From Aerococcaceae bacterium DSM 111021 (GTDB lineage: Bacteria; Bacillota; Bacilli; Lactobacillales; Aerococcaceae), in contig JACCEK010000001.1 in NCBI GenBank assembly GCA_020112395.1, forward strand, positions 868,001 through 932,000: 64,000 nucleotides of DNA. Reading direction: 5' to 3'. The position numbers and the translations under genes were made by a program. The notes beneath the pieces were generated by a model, which did not search any database, was not told where the DNA came from, and was given only the letters and a program-made list of their open reading frames with translations. Within the stretch, counting starts at the first letter, position 1, and each line of letters opens with the position of its first letter. Below are positions 26,304-35,595 of this stretch, piece after piece.

Positions 26304-27254
26304 TTACTTGTCATCTCGTTTATGTACTTCCTTTACGATATAGAGTGGACGACGCTTTGTCTCGTTAAAGATTTTTGCGACATACTTACCAACAATTCCT
26401 AAACAGAAAAGATGAAGTCCTCCCATACCAACTATTAGAACTGCCAGACTAGGCCATCCTGGTGTGACTACACCTAATATCATTGTCTTCACAATGATAT
26501 ATACCCCATAAATACTTGAAAGGATGAATATAACTAAACCTAGCATACTGGCAAAGGTTAATGGTGCATCTGAAAAACTAATAAAACCATCAAAAGCATA
26601 ATTGATGAGTTGAAGAAACGACCAAGATGAATCTCCAGCACTTCGTTCTACATTATAGTAATCTAGATACTTCACTTTATAACCGACCCAGCTAAAGATT
26701 CCTTTAGAGAAACGGTTACGCTCTGGTAAGCTTAAGACCGCTTCTACCACTTCTCGTTTCATTAAGCGGTAATCCCGTACACCTTCTTCTAACTTTACAT
26801 CAGAGATAAGATTATTTAACTTATAGTACATATTCGCAAAGAACGATCTGACTGGTGGTTCACCATCTCGATTCACCCTTTTCGTTCCAACTACATCATA
26901 ATCTTCTTCAGTGATCAAGCGGTGCATCTCTAAAAGCATCTCAGGTGGATCTTGTAAATCAGCATCCATTAATGCTACCCATTCTCCTTGAGCATGCTCT
27001 AATCCAGCAATAATACCTGCTTCTTTTCCAAAGTTTCTTGAGAAAGATATATAACTCACACGATCAGGATATTTAATAGCGAGTTGCTTAATAACTTCAA
27101 GTGTTTTATCTCGAGACCCATCATTGACGAATAGCGTTTCAATAAAAACCGATGGTAATTTCTTTTGTGTTTCTAAAATCGCGTTCATAAATATTTCAAG
27201 TGTCTCTTCTTCGTTATAAGAAGGTACTACGATTGTCATAATATTATTTGTCAT
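26304..27254 (-). CDS. membrane-anchored family 2 glycosyltransferase (GtrB/CsbB-like)
   Basis: This 316-residue protein probably transfers a sugar from a nucleotide donor to undecaprenyl phosphate. Motifs are VVPSYNEEETLEIF, LFVNDGSRDKTLEV, SFSRNFGKEAGIIAG and ALMDADLQDPPEM (metal-binding DxD region). Two membrane segments lie at about 230-290. The gtrA-like gene upstream overlaps it by 11 bases. In related Firmicutes, such pairs glycosylate teichoic or lipoteichoic acids with a third, YfhO-like enzyme, which is not seen here. Confidence 0.9.
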   Translation of the reverse strand: MTNNIMTIVVPSYNEEETLEIFMNAILETQKKLPSVFIETLFVNDGSRDKTLEVIKQLAIKYPDRVSYISFSRNFGKEAGIIAGLEHAQGEWVALMDADLQDPPEMLLEMHRLITEEDYDVVGTKRVNRDGEPPVRSFFANMYYKLNNLISDVKLEEGVRDYRLMKREVVEAVLSLPERNRFSKGIFSWVGYKVKYLDYYNVERSAGDSSWSFLQLINYAFDGFISFSDAPLTFASMLGLVIFILSSIYGVYIIVKTMILGVVTPGWPSLAVLIVGMGGLHLFCLGIVGKYVAKIFNETKRRPLYIVKEVHKRDDK

Positions 27255-27705
27255 AGTGATTAGCCTCCTCTACTACAATTTCTTTAGTCTCAACTGAATA
27301 AATTGGTTGTTCTTCACTGGATTCATCCAATAAAATTTTACGTGATACAAAATTAAACACCATCACAAAACCTGTAACGAATATTTTTGATATCATGACC
27401 GCCAAGCCAAACCATTCCACAAAAACAACCATGAGTAATTGCGTTAGAATTAAACCGATGATACTTAATACTAAAAATATCGTGAACTCTTTACCACGTT
27501 GACTTTTATCGTACTTACTAACAAAAATATATCGCATACTTGCCCAGTAATTAAACATAGTGGCAACGATGAATGCGATAGCCGTCCCTATTAAGTAATT
27601 TATACCAAGTATTTCATAGATAATATACAATACTACAAAATCTATCAGCGTCGAAATCCCACCGACAACAGCAAAATTAAAGAACTGCTGTAATAATCGT
27701 TTCAT
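27244..27705 (-). CDS. GtrA-family membrane protein
   Basis: This 153-residue protein has four predicted membrane segments (about 10-30, 36-55, 78-97, 102-122). The pattern FFNFAVVGGISTLIDFVVLYIIYE and FNYWASMRYIFVSK is typical of GtrA. The family is thought to flip undecaprenyl-phosphate sugars or assist in that. It is translationally coupled to the glycosyltransferase. The C-terminal tail is acidic and cytoplasmic. Confidence 0.88.
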   Translation of the reverse strand: MKRLLQQFFNFAVVGGISTLIDFVVLYIIYEILGINYLIGTAIAFIVATMFNYWASMRYIFVSKYDKSQRGKEFTIFLVLSIIGLILTQLLMVVFVEWFGLAVMISKIFVTGFVMVFNFVSRKILLDESSEEQPIYSVETKEIVVEEANHYDK

Positions 27706-28012
27706 TCATTATCCTTCTTTCCATACTTTAATATTATTTAATGCGTTAATATTCAGAAGTATAATTTTCCTAAGCCTCTTCTATTAAGCGGAAAACTCGC
27801 TACTTTAGAGGGTTTTCTATTGTAAAAAGAACTTAGACAAAATAACTACCCCTTATAGTAACGGATTTCCACTAAATATAAAAGCATTACGTTACTTTCT
27901 ATAGGAACATAATTTGAGATTATACACAATTTAAATAAAGAGGTTCGTTTCCGAACCTCTTTTTATGCTTTAGTCGCGATATTTTTATGAATAATCGCAT
28001 TCTTTTTCATTT
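27706..28012. other. intergenic region, gtr promoter side
   Basis: This 307-base AT-rich gap lies between two leftward genes. I see only the terminator at 27937-27965. No gene or recognisable operator is visible. Confidence 0.5.
27937..27965. terminator. terminator after the 121-residue unknown gene
   Basis: AAAGAGGTTCG pairs perfectly with CGAACCTCTTT around TTTC. It is T-rich on both sides. Confidence 0.82.
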
Positions 28013-28378
28013 TTATAATGCCTTAACTTCAACCGTACATATGGGTTTGGATTCTGGTAAATCCTTACTGCTATCTATTTCAAAAGCTATAATCCATTCC
28101 CCTTCAGGAATCAATCCATGTTTGGCATCACTACTTGTATTGAGTTCTTTTTCATGGATTTTTATTAAGCGTTCTTCATGCATTTGCGTTGTTTCTGCTC
28201 TTAAATTATAACAACTATCGTAAACTAATACGAGATTAATATAATCATAAGTCATATTAATTGAAAGTAAGACCCCTTCCAAGTTGTCTGGTACAACAAA
28301 CCGCTCAATGATAAAGGATGAAGATTTGGTATAATCCCTCCTTGTTATATCAATATTAATTTTATCTAGTAATACCAT
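28013..28378 (-). CDS. unknown protein resembling the N-terminal domain of PHP-type metallohydrolases
   Basis: This 121-residue soluble protein has no signal peptide. The order FIIERFVVPDNLEGVLLSIN, YDYINLVLVYDS, YNLRAETTQMHEERLIKI and HGLIPEGEWIIAFEI recalls the beta-rich N-terminal domain of some PHP-domain phosphoesterases (CehA-like), in which a similar phrase precedes the metal-binding part. Here that domain stands alone. It is a single gene with its own terminator. GGGGG lies upstream of the ATG. I do not know its function. Confidence 0.6.
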   Translation of the reverse strand: MVLLDKINIDITRRDYTKSSSFIIERFVVPDNLEGVLLSINMTYDYINLVLVYDSCYNLRAETTQMHEERLIKIHEKELNTSSDAKHGLIPEGEWIIAFEIDSSKDLPESKPICTVEVKAL

Positions 28379-28498
28379 AATTTCATCCCCCTTTTATGAT
28401 ATCTCTATCATAACAAGTGAATATAAATTTAATGCTAGTTTCTTGTAAATTTTATGTAAATATTGGTCTATTAGATTACAATCATATTAAAACGTAGA

Positions 28499-28556
28499 AA
28501 AGTGGCTTTTAATAAACAATTGAGGACTCATACTCACGTTTATAAAAAACCACTTT
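28499..28556 (-). terminator. terminator-like long hairpin after potD
   Basis: AAAGTGGCTTTTAATAAAC pairs with GTTTATAAAAAACCACTTT with small bulges. It lies just after the potD stop. Confidence 0.65.
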
Positions 28557-28572
28557 ATAAAATAATTATCTA

Positions 28573-29649
28573 TTAATCTCTTGGTTCAATCTTTACTTCC
28601 AAAAATAAATCATTGTACTCAATTAACTTCTCTTGGCCTAGTCCTCGATATACTTCAAGTTTATCAATTGTTTCTTCACTTGGATAGAACGCCTCGTCAG
28701 AAGTTACTTCTGGATCCATAAGTGCTATTGCGGATTCGTTAGGAGTTGAATACCCAACGTAATCTGCATTTTGGGCTGCAACTTCAGGTCTCAGTAAGAA
28801 GTCAATTAGTGCATGAGCCCCTTCAATATTTTGAGCATTATGGGGAATAACAATATTATCAAACCATAAGTTTGATCCTTCTTCTGGCAGTATATAAGCT
28901 AATTCTGGATTCTCCCAGATCGCCATCGATGCTTCTCCAGAGAATGTTACTCCGATTGTCGCTTCTTCGTTACCTAGATGCATCTTCATCTCATCTGCAA
29001 CTAAAGCCAGAATATTAGGCATCAATGTCTTCATCTTATCTGTCGCTTCTCTTAGTCTAGCGCTATCCGTTTCATTCAGTGAATAGCCTAGCGATTGCAG
29101 ACCAATACCTAACACTTCTCTCGCTCCATCATAAATCATAATATTATTACGAAACTTAGGATTCCAAAGATCATCCCACTGCTCCACTTCATGTGCTTCT
29201 ACATAGTTTGTATTGTAGATAATACCTAATGTCCCCCAGAAATAAGGAATTGAAAACCGATTATTCGGATCAAATTCTAAATCTAAAAATCGTGGGTTAA
29301 TATTTTTTAAGTTAGGTAGTAATGAATGATCAATCTCTTGTAGTAAGTTTCCTTCAATCATTTGTTCAATCATATATTCACTCGGCACAGCAACATCATA
29401 GCTAGTTCCACCTTGCTCAATTTTAGTCACCATTGCTTCATTCGAATCAAAGGTTTCGTAAATGACCGAATAACCTGTTTCTTCTTCAAACTGTGTGAGT
29501 AACTCAGGGTCTATGTAATCACCCCAATTGTAAAAGACAATTGTATTACCATCTGTCAGACCTAAGCTACTTTCTAATTGATGTCTGAAACCAAACAACA
29601 CCGCAACAATTAATAATATGCCTATTAACATTGTGATTAATTGTTTCAT
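28573..29649 (-). CDS. potD: spermidine/putrescine-binding protein
   Basis: This 358-residue extracellular solute-binding protein of a polyamine ABC importer has a hydrophobic N-terminal segment (3-21). NTIVFYNWGDYIDPELLTQFEEETGY follows, the classic PotD/PotF start, then SYDVAVPSEYMIEQMI and PYFWGTLGIIYN. No lipobox cysteine follows the hydrophobic segment, so it seems anchored by an uncleaved signal or released, unlike most Gram-positive binding proteins. It is last in potABCD; its start overlaps the potC stop. Confidence 0.93.
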   Translation of the reverse strand: MKQLITMLIGILLIVAVLFGFRHQLESSLGLTDGNTIVFYNWGDYIDPELLTQFEEETGYSVIYETFDSNEAMVTKIEQGGTSYDVAVPSEYMIEQMIEGNLLQEIDHSLLPNLKNINPRFLDLEFDPNNRFSIPYFWGTLGIIYNTNYVEAHEVEQWDDLWNPKFRNNIMIYDGAREVLGIGLQSLGYSLNETDSARLREATDKMKTLMPNILALVADEMKMHLGNEEATIGVTFSGEASMAIWENPELAYILPEEGSNLWFDNIVIPHNAQNIEGAHALIDFLLRPEVAAQNADYVGYSTPNESAIALMDPEVTSDEAFYPSEETIDKLEVYRGLGQEKLIEYNDLFLEVKIEPRD

Positions 29650-30473
29650 CGTAGCCCACCTACTTTATTACCGGCTTGCTTTCGTGATTTTCTTTGATCA
29701 CTCATTTGAATTTGGTAATATCCAAACACTAAACCTAAAGCTAGGACAAACATCAAGGTACTTAGTGCATTAATCTCTAAGCTGATTCCAGTTCGTGCTC
29801 TTGAATACACTTCAATGGAGACTGTACTAAAGCCGTTTCCAGTTACAAAGAACGTCACTGCAAAGTCATCTAAAGAGTATGTGAATGCCATGAAAAATCC
29901 TGACACTATGCCTCGTACAATACTTGGGATAACAACACGTGATAATATTTGCCAATGTGTTGCCCCTAAATCTTGGGCAGCAGTAATCATATTGGGATTC
30001 ATCTCATATAACCGCGGTAAAACCATTAAAACTACAATTGGAATACTAAAAGCAACGTGAGCAAGTAATACACTCCAAAAGCCTAGGCGTAACGGTAATA
30101 AACTTGAAAATAATATTAAGAAACTCGCACCCATCATAACATCCGGTGTAACCATCAAAACATTATTCATATTTAACAAAGTCTGACGCTGACTATTCAA
30201 GCGAGCATAATATATTGCTATGGCACCAAAAGTACCTATTGCAGTTGCAAGTGTTGCTGAAAGTAACGCGATAATAAAGGTATTCATAATAAATGACAAT
30301 AAGCGCTTATCAGAAAATAAGGTATGGTAATGTTCAAACGTGAAACCAGTAAAGTTTGACATATCTCCTCCGCTATTGAATGAGTATGCAATTAAATAAC
30401 CGATAGGTAGGTACAATATAATGAAAACTGCGATTATATAAAGGTTTGACCATTTGAATTTACAATTAGTCAT
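29646..30473 (-). CDS. potC: polyamine ABC transporter permease PotC
   Basis: This 275-residue inner-membrane permease has about six membrane segments. The EAA loop that contacts the ATPase is AAQDLGATHWQILSRVVIPSI near 175-195. The N-terminus reads LYLPIGYLIAYSFNSGG, as usual in PotC. Overlaps on both sides (four bases with potD, eight with potB) show one operon. Confidence 0.93.
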   Translation of the reverse strand: MTNCKFKWSNLYIIAVFIILYLPIGYLIAYSFNSGGDMSNFTGFTFEHYHTLFSDKRLLSFIMNTFIIALLSATLATAIGTFGAIAIYYARLNSQRQTLLNMNNVLMVTPDVMMGASFLILFSSLLPLRLGFWSVLLAHVAFSIPIVVLMVLPRLYEMNPNMITAAQDLGATHWQILSRVVIPSIVRGIVSGFFMAFTYSLDDFAVTFFVTGNGFSTVSIEVYSRARTGISLEINALSTLMFVLALGLVFGYYQIQMSDQRKSRKQAGNKVGGLR

Positions 30474-31284
30474 TACCTACACCCCCTTGATCATTTCGGC
30501 TACGAGTAAGATACATCACTAAAACCATCGATACCATTAGAACAACACCAATTGTTGCTCCCATTCCCCAGTTTTGTGTGACTAAGAAATGTTGCTCTAC
30601 GGCAGTCCCCAAAGTAATGACTCGGTTCCCACCAATCAAACGCGTTAACATGAATAATGACAGTGACGGGATAAACACTGCTTGTACACCACTTCTCACA
30701 CCACGCATTGAAAGTGGCATGATCACTCGACGAACGGTAATCCATTCACTTGAACCTAAGTCTGTGCTTGCCTCAATCAATGAATTTGGAATCTCATCAA
30801 TTGAGTTGAAGATAGGTAAAAGCATAAATGGCAATTCAATATAAGCCGCAACTAATAAAAATGCTGCATTCGTAAATAACATTTGTTGGGAGTCAAAGCC
30901 TATATTCATTAAGAATGTATTGATCGGACCTGTTTGGCTTAAAATCCCAATAAACGCATAAATTTTAAGAAGCAGGTTAATCCATGTTGGTAAAATAATT
31001 AGTAATAACCATAAATCTTTACGTTTTGTTTTTGATAGGAAATAAGCCATTGGATAGGCAATAATAATTGTCACTAAAGTCACTAAGAACGCATATAAAA
31101 AAGAACTCACTGTCATAATTAAATAGTTTCTGTTCGTAAAATAATGAATATAATTACCAAAGGTAAACTGACCCGCGAGGTCAAAAAAAGATTGATATAA
31201 TAATAAAAGTATCGGTGCGATAACAAATAAAACAATCCACAAGTAATACGGTATTGCTAATAAATGATGTTTTTTCGTATTCAT
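30466..31284 (-). CDS. potB: polyamine ABC transporter permease PotB
   Basis: This 272-residue permease has about six membrane segments. Its N-terminal segment is PYYLWIVLFVIAPILLLLYQ. The EAA loop reads EASTDLGSSEWITVRRVIMP. The ATG at 31284 was chosen because AGAGGTAGG lies just upstream; an ATG seven codons earlier lacks a good site. The start is ten bases after the potA stop. Confidence 0.92.
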   Translation of the reverse strand: MNTKKHHLLAIPYYLWIVLFVIAPILLLLYQSFFDLAGQFTFGNYIHYFTNRNYLIMTVSSFLYAFLVTLVTIIIAYPMAYFLSKTKRKDLWLLLIILPTWINLLLKIYAFIGILSQTGPINTFLMNIGFDSQQMLFTNAAFLLVAAYIELPFMLLPIFNSIDEIPNSLIEASTDLGSSEWITVRRVIMPLSMRGVRSGVQAVFIPSLSLFMLTRLIGGNRVITLGTAVEQHFLVTQNWGMGATIGVVLMVSMVLVMYLTRSRNDQGGVGND

Positions 31285-31294
31285 TATCCTACCT

Positions 31295-32419
31295 CTAGTC
31301 TTCATACTGTTCTAGACGCGCATCGAAATCTTCTTCCGATTCATTGAATCGCATAACATGAATATCACTTGGTCCGAATTGAAGTCCAATCCGTGATCCC
31401 GTTTCAACTTTTTTAGTCGTATGAATCATCCAACTATTTTGGTCTTCATCAAAAGCAATCACTTCGTTAAACACACCACGGAATAATTGTGTATCAACTC
31501 TAGCAACAATTTGACCGTCTTCAGGTGCTGTAATTTCTATATCTTCTGGACGAATAACCACTTCTACAGCTTCGCCACGCGGAATTCCACCGTCTTCACA
31601 TTCAAATAAGTGACCGACAAATTCAACTCGATAATCCTCAATCATTCGCGCTTCAACAATATTACTCTCACCAATAAAATCAGCAACATAGCGGTTAATC
31701 GGTTCATCATATATATCAACTGGCGTTCCTGATTGAACGATTTCTCCGTTATTTAATACATAGATCCAATCAGACATCGCTAGCGCCTCTTCTTGATCAT
31801 GTGTGACAAATACGAATGTGATTCCTAAACGTCTTTGTAATTCTCGTAATTCATATTGCATCTCTGTTCTTAATTTTAAATCTAATGCCGATAAGGGTTC
31901 GTCTAATAAAAGAACGTCGGGTTCATTTATTAAAGCTCTTGCTATTGCTACACGCTGCTTTTGTCCACCTGACAAAGCATCAATGTAGCGCTCATCAAAC
32001 CCTTCTAACCGCACTAACCGTAACATCTCTGCTACTTTCTTCTTAATCGTTGCTTTGTCGACTTTTTTAACTGATAAGCCAAAAGCGATATTATCAAAGA
32101 TATTCATATGCGGGAAAAGTGCATAATCTTGAAATACAGTGTTAACCTTCCTTTGATTTGCAGCAACCTTAGTCACTTCGTTACCATCAATCAATACTTG
32201 CCCAGATGTAGCTTTCGTAAATCCTGCGATAATTCGCAAAATAGTAGTTTTACCACACCCTGAAGGGCCAAGTAAGGTATAAAACTTACCTTTCTCTAAT
32301 TCCATATCAATGGACTTTAACACTTGTGTATCATCGAATGATTTTGTTACACCATGCAATTCAACACTATAACCTTGTTTTACCATATGCACATTCTCCT
32401 CTGCATAATTTTTTGTCAT
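31295..32419 (-). CDS. potA: polyamine ABC transporter ATPase PotA
   Basis: This ATPase, about 374 residues, energises polyamine uptake. It shows Walker [25 protein letters not shown], Walker [12 protein letters not shown] and the H-loop [14 protein letters not shown]-terminal TOBE-type domain ([11 protein letters not shown]) is present. The ATG at 32419 follows AAAGGAG. A second ATG at 32386 (MVKQGYS) also has an AGAGGAG, so the start could be there. Further upstream codons lack support. It is first in potABCD. Confidence 0.93.
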   Translation of the reverse strand: MTKNYAEENVHMVKQGYSVELHGVTKSFDDTQVLKSIDMELEKGKFYTLLGPSGCGKTTILRIIAGFTKATSGQVLIDGNEVTKVAANQRKVNTVFQDYALFPHMNIFDNIAFGLSVKKVDKATIKKKVAEMLRLVRLEGFDERYIDALSGGQKQRVAIARALINEPDVLLLDEPLSALDLKLRTEMQYELRELQRRLGITFVFVTHDQEEALAMSDWIYVLNNGEIVQSGTPVDIYDEPINRYVADFIGESNIVEARMIEDYRVEFVGHLFECEDGGIPRGEAVEVVIRPEDIEITAPEDGQIVARVDTQLFRGVFNEVIAFDEDQNSWMIHTTKKVETGSRIGLQFGPSDIHVMRFNESEEDFDARLEQYED

Positions 32420-32586
32420 TATTGACTCCTTTGAAACCGATTTGAAAGAAAATAGTTCTTTCGAGATGAAATTATAGCATATGGTTTCTAAGTAAGACAC
32501 ACTTATTTACACGAAAATTAATCTTTTTAAAAACGTGTATAAAGACTGTAATACCAACGGTTTATGATTGGTGATTATACTATGAG

Positions 32587-32679
32587 TAAACTTAAACTGA
32601 ATACATTGAGATAAAGTTTGAGTTGATTAAACTTGAATTCTATCTTGTTCAATAACGTTTAAGTTTGTCTAACTTAAAC
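32587..32679. repeat. cluster of AAACTTAAAC-type inverted repeats upstream of potA
   Basis: It contains TAAACTTAAAC at 32587, AAGTTT-N9-AAACTT at 32614-32634 and the perfect GTTTAAGTT-N5-AACTTAAAC at 32657-32679. Repeated half-sites on one side of an operon suggest a binding array for an unknown regulator. Low sequence complexity is the alternative. Confidence 0.4.
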
Positions 32680-32726
32680 ACAATCGAACAAATTAAAAGC
32701 AAGTTGATTTCTAAAATTTCCCAACA

Positions 32727-32760
32727 AAAAAATGCTAAGCATAATTGCTTAGCATTTTAA
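32727..32760. terminator. terminator of VOC-family gene
   Basis: AAAATGCTAAGC pairs perfectly with GCTTAGCATTTT around ATAATT. Confidence 0.85.
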
Positions 32761-32762
32761 AT

Positions 32763-33200
32763 TTACTCTGAAATCATATTTTTATATGTTTCATACCGTT
32801 CTTCAAATGATATTACTTCTATAACTTGATTTATTGTCCAAGTGTAGCCAAATGGATCTACGATTTCTGCGTGTTTTGTTCCCATAAACACATCGGGTTC
32901 TTGAGTAACTTTAGCACCGTTGTCGATCGCTTTTTTCAGTGTGACTTCCACATCTTCAACTTCCATTTGTAGCCAAATAGAATCTACTTCACCTTGCTTA
33001 GGTGGAAAACATTCAAAGGCTGCATTCTCATCGATGAGCCGTAAATCGACATTGCCTACCCTTACATTCGCTTCATTATTTGCAATTGCTTCAGTAAACT
33101 CATAAACATCTAAACGAACACCATCAAACACTTTTTCATAAAACGTAAGTGCTTTTGTTGCACTTGAAACGACTAAATTTAAAGTTAATATATTTGCCAT
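32763..33200 (-). CDS. VOC-family (glyoxalase-like, PhnB-type) protein
   Basis: This 145-residue protein begins ANILTLNLVVSSATKALTFYEKVF and ends with KHAEIVDPFGYTWTINQVIE, the pattern of PhnB-type glyoxalase/bleomycin-resistance proteins. The family is metal-binding, with very diverse reactions, so no substrate can be given. It lies 27 bases downstream of the thiolase and probably shares its transcript. Confidence 0.8.
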   Translation of the reverse strand: MANILTLNLVVSSATKALTFYEKVFDGVRLDVYEFTEAIANNEANVRVGNVDLRLIDENAAFECFPPKQGEVDSIWLQMEVEDVEVTLKKAIDNGAKVTQEPDVFMGTKHAEIVDPFGYTWTINQVIEVISFEERYETYKNMISE

Positions 33201-33227
33201 CGTTATCCTCCTTGTTTGGTTGAGTAA

Positions 33228-34439
33228 TCACACATTCTTAACAGCCATACTAATTCCCATTCCACCCCCAACACATAATGAGGCTAAGCCGTAATCAGCT
33301 CCAGAACGCTTCATTTCGTGAACTAACGTTGTACTGACTCTAGCTCCAGATGCACCAATTGGATGCCCTATTGCTATCGCACCTCCGTTAGGATTCACTT
33401 TAGTAGCTAACTCTTCATATGTTAAGTCAGAGTGCTTAACGAGTTCGCGCATTACACCGATAGATTGTGAAGCAAATGCTTCATTTAATTCAATAACATC
33501 AAATTCATCTAGTCTAAAATCAATTTTAGTCATTAACTGATTAATTGCTTTAACTGGACCGATTCCCATAATATTTGGGTCAACCCCACTTTGTCCAAAA
33601 CCTAAAATTTCAACCAGTGGTTTTAGATCATGTTTCGTCACAAAATCTTCTGATACAACGAAGGCAAATGATGCACCGTCATTAATACCTGATGCATTTC
33701 CCGCCGTTACCGATCCTTCTTTATCAAAAGCTGGACGCAGTGAGCTAAGCTTATCATATGTCGTTGTGTGATTAATATACTCATCTTCTTCGAAAACAAC
33801 TTCTTGTCGGCGTTGACGAACTGTAATAGGAATTATCTCGTCTTTAAACTTACCTTCTTTTTGAGCTTTTCTTGCTTTCTCTTGCGAATTCATTGCGAAA
33901 GTATCTTGCTCTTCGCGTGTAATATCAAACTTCGCTGCAACATTCTCAGCGGTGATTCCCATATGAATATTTGAAAAAGCATCTGTTAAACCATCTGTTA
34001 ACATTGTATCTTCTAAAGAAAATGCTCCCATTTTATTACCTTTTCTTACGTTTCCTGATGTTGTAAATTTCGCTTGGCTCATGGATTCAACGCCACCAGC
34101 AATGACACAATCCGCATCGCCTAACTTTACGTGATTATATGCTTCATTAATTGCTTTCAAACCACTCCCACACAACATATTAACACCATAAGCAGGCACA
34201 TCAATAGATATCCCAGCATTAACAGAGATTTGACGAGCTACATTTTGACCATGTCCAGCACTCAAGACATTACCTATAATCACTTCATCCACATTTTCTT
34301 TAACTACTGTATGTTCTTCAAGCATTTTTTCAAGTAATTGTGTTCCGATTTCTACCGGTGATAAATCGGATAAAGTACCAAGAAAACTCCCGACTGCTGT
34401 TCTATTGATTGATAATATATACACATTTCTATCTTGCAT
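33228..34439 (-). CDS. acetyl-CoA C-acetyltransferase (thiolase)
   Basis: This 403-residue enzyme condenses two acetyl-CoA to acetoacetyl-CoA. The nucleophile Cys90 is in NMLCGSGLKA. The late catalytic motifs are NPNGGAIAIGHPIGASGAR and SLCVGGGMG. It is a biosynthetic-type thiolase and probably feeds the mevalonate pathway whose later genes are at 19-23 kb. HMG-CoA synthase and reductase are not in this window. A cre-like TGTAAACGTTACCT lies at 34472-34485, upstream. Confidence 0.92.
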   Translation of the reverse strand: MQDRNVYILSINRTAVGSFLGTLSDLSPVEIGTQLLEKMLEEHTVVKENVDEVIIGNVLSAGHGQNVARQISVNAGISIDVPAYGVNMLCGSGLKAINEAYNHVKLGDADCVIAGGVESMSQAKFTTSGNVRKGNKMGAFSLEDTMLTDGLTDAFSNIHMGITAENVAAKFDITREEQDTFAMNSQEKARKAQKEGKFKDEIIPITVRQRRQEVVFEEDEYINHTTTYDKLSSLRPAFDKEGSVTAGNASGINDGASFAFVVSEDFVTKHDLKPLVEILGFGQSGVDPNIMGIGPVKAINQLMTKIDFRLDEFDVIELNEAFASQSIGVMRELVKHSDLTYEELATKVNPNGGAIAIGHPIGASGARVSTTLVHEMKRSGADYGLASLCVGGGMGISMAVKNV

Positions 34440-34471
34440 AATAATTAGCCTCCATTGTGTTTATTATTATT

Positions 34472-34485
34472 TGTAAACGTTACCT
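34472..34485. promoter_or_regulatory. weak cre-like site upstream of thiolase
   Basis: TGTAAACGTTACCT matches the degenerate catabolite-responsive element at 12 of 14 positions. The position, about 35 bases before the start codon, would suit repression. Confidence 0.28.
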
Positions 34486-34535
34486 TCTATTATATGTCAT
34501 TTGAAATTATTATTACACTATAGCGTATTTTTTTA

Positions 34536-34582
34536 TAAAAAAACAACCCAACCAATTCTTATTCAGAATGTGTTGGGTTGGA
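34536..34582 (-). terminator. terminator of murB
   Basis: On the minus strand, CAACCCAAC pairs with GTTGGGTTG around an inner ATTC / GAAT stem, followed by seven Ts. Confidence 0.85.
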
Positions 34583-34596
34583 TTCGTTTCATTCAA

Positions 34597-35502
34597 TTAT
34601 TCAGCTTCGTGTCCAATAATACGGACTTCTGTTTCAAGTTTAACTGAATTTAGATTCCAGATTGTCTCTTTAATATACTCAATCATTTCGACGTAATCTG
34701 TCGCTGTTGCGCCACCTACGTTAATAATAAATCCAGCATGTTTTCGAGATATCTCTGCGCCACCAATTCGGTGTCCTTGTAAACCAGCATCTTGAATTAA
34801 CTTTCCTGTAAAGTAACCTACTGGACGTTTAAATACACTTCCACATGATGGGTACTCTAAAGGTTGTTTTGCTTCACGTAATTCAGTCAAATGATCCATC
34901 TTTTCTTTAATTGCAACTTGATCTCCAGGTTGAAGCTCAAATGATACACCTAAAATAATATTATCATTTTCTTGAAAAATGCTATAGCGATACGCAAATT
35001 CTGCGTCTTCATTCGTATATGTTAAAAATTGCCCGTCGCGATTGATTGCCTCAATCTTCACATTAATATCTGTTATCTCACCTTCATATGCACCAGCATT
35101 CATAAATACTGCGCCTCCAACACTACCCGGAATTCCACACGCGAACTCTAGTCCTGTAAGTGAATGGCGATAGGCTGAACGGCTTACTTCAATAATCCCC
35201 GCTCCGCTTTCTGCATAAATATAATTACCATCAACTGAGATTGCATTCATATCTGTTAAAATCATGACGATACCGCGTATTCCACCGTCTCTGACGATTA
35301 GATTACTTAGGTTACCGAGTATTGTTAACGGGGCATCATATTCGTTTGCCCAGTCAATAATTTGTTTCACTTCTTCTTTTGATGTTGGAAATGCAATAAC
35401 ATCTGATTCGCCGCCAGTTTTAGTATAACTGTAATCTGACAGTGCGTGGTTAAATTTTATATTTAAATTAGGATGAGCTTCTTCTAATAGCTTATAGTCC
35501 AT
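34597..35502 (-). CDS. murB: UDP-N-acetylmuramate dehydrogenase
   Basis: This 301-residue FAD enzyme reduces UDP-GlcNAc-enolpyruvate to UDP-MurNAc for peptidoglycan. The FAD-binding half has ILGNLSNLIVRDGGIRGIV. The later half has FACGIPGSVGGAVFMNAGAYEGE, EYPSCGSVFKRP and GGAEISRKHAGFIINVGGATA. The length fits the short type IIb MurB of Gram-positives. It has its own terminator. Confidence 0.96.
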   Translation of the reverse strand: MDYKLLEEAHPNLNIKFNHALSDYSYTKTGGESDVIAFPTSKEEVKQIIDWANEYDAPLTILGNLSNLIVRDGGIRGIVMILTDMNAISVDGNYIYAESGAGIIEVSRSAYRHSLTGLEFACGIPGSVGGAVFMNAGAYEGEITDINVKIEAINRDGQFLTYTNEDAEFAYRYSIFQENDNIILGVSFELQPGDQVAIKEKMDHLTELREAKQPLEYPSCGSVFKRPVGYFTGKLIQDAGLQGHRIGGAEISRKHAGFIINVGGATATDYVEMIEYIKETIWNLNSVKLETEVRIIGHEAE

Positions 35503-35595
35503 AACTCGACCTTTCTTTCATAATCAATACTTACCTATTCTAATTAATTCTATATAAAATGTAAAGTAAATCTATGATGAGAAAGTAAACTATTC

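Larger units (their letters stand above)
32420..32762. other. upstream region of potA
   Basis: This 343-base gap contains an extended -10 for potA (TGCTATAAT, minus strand, 32479-32471), the AAACTT inverted-repeat cluster at 32587-32679 and the VOC gene terminator. There is no gene. Confidence 0.55.
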
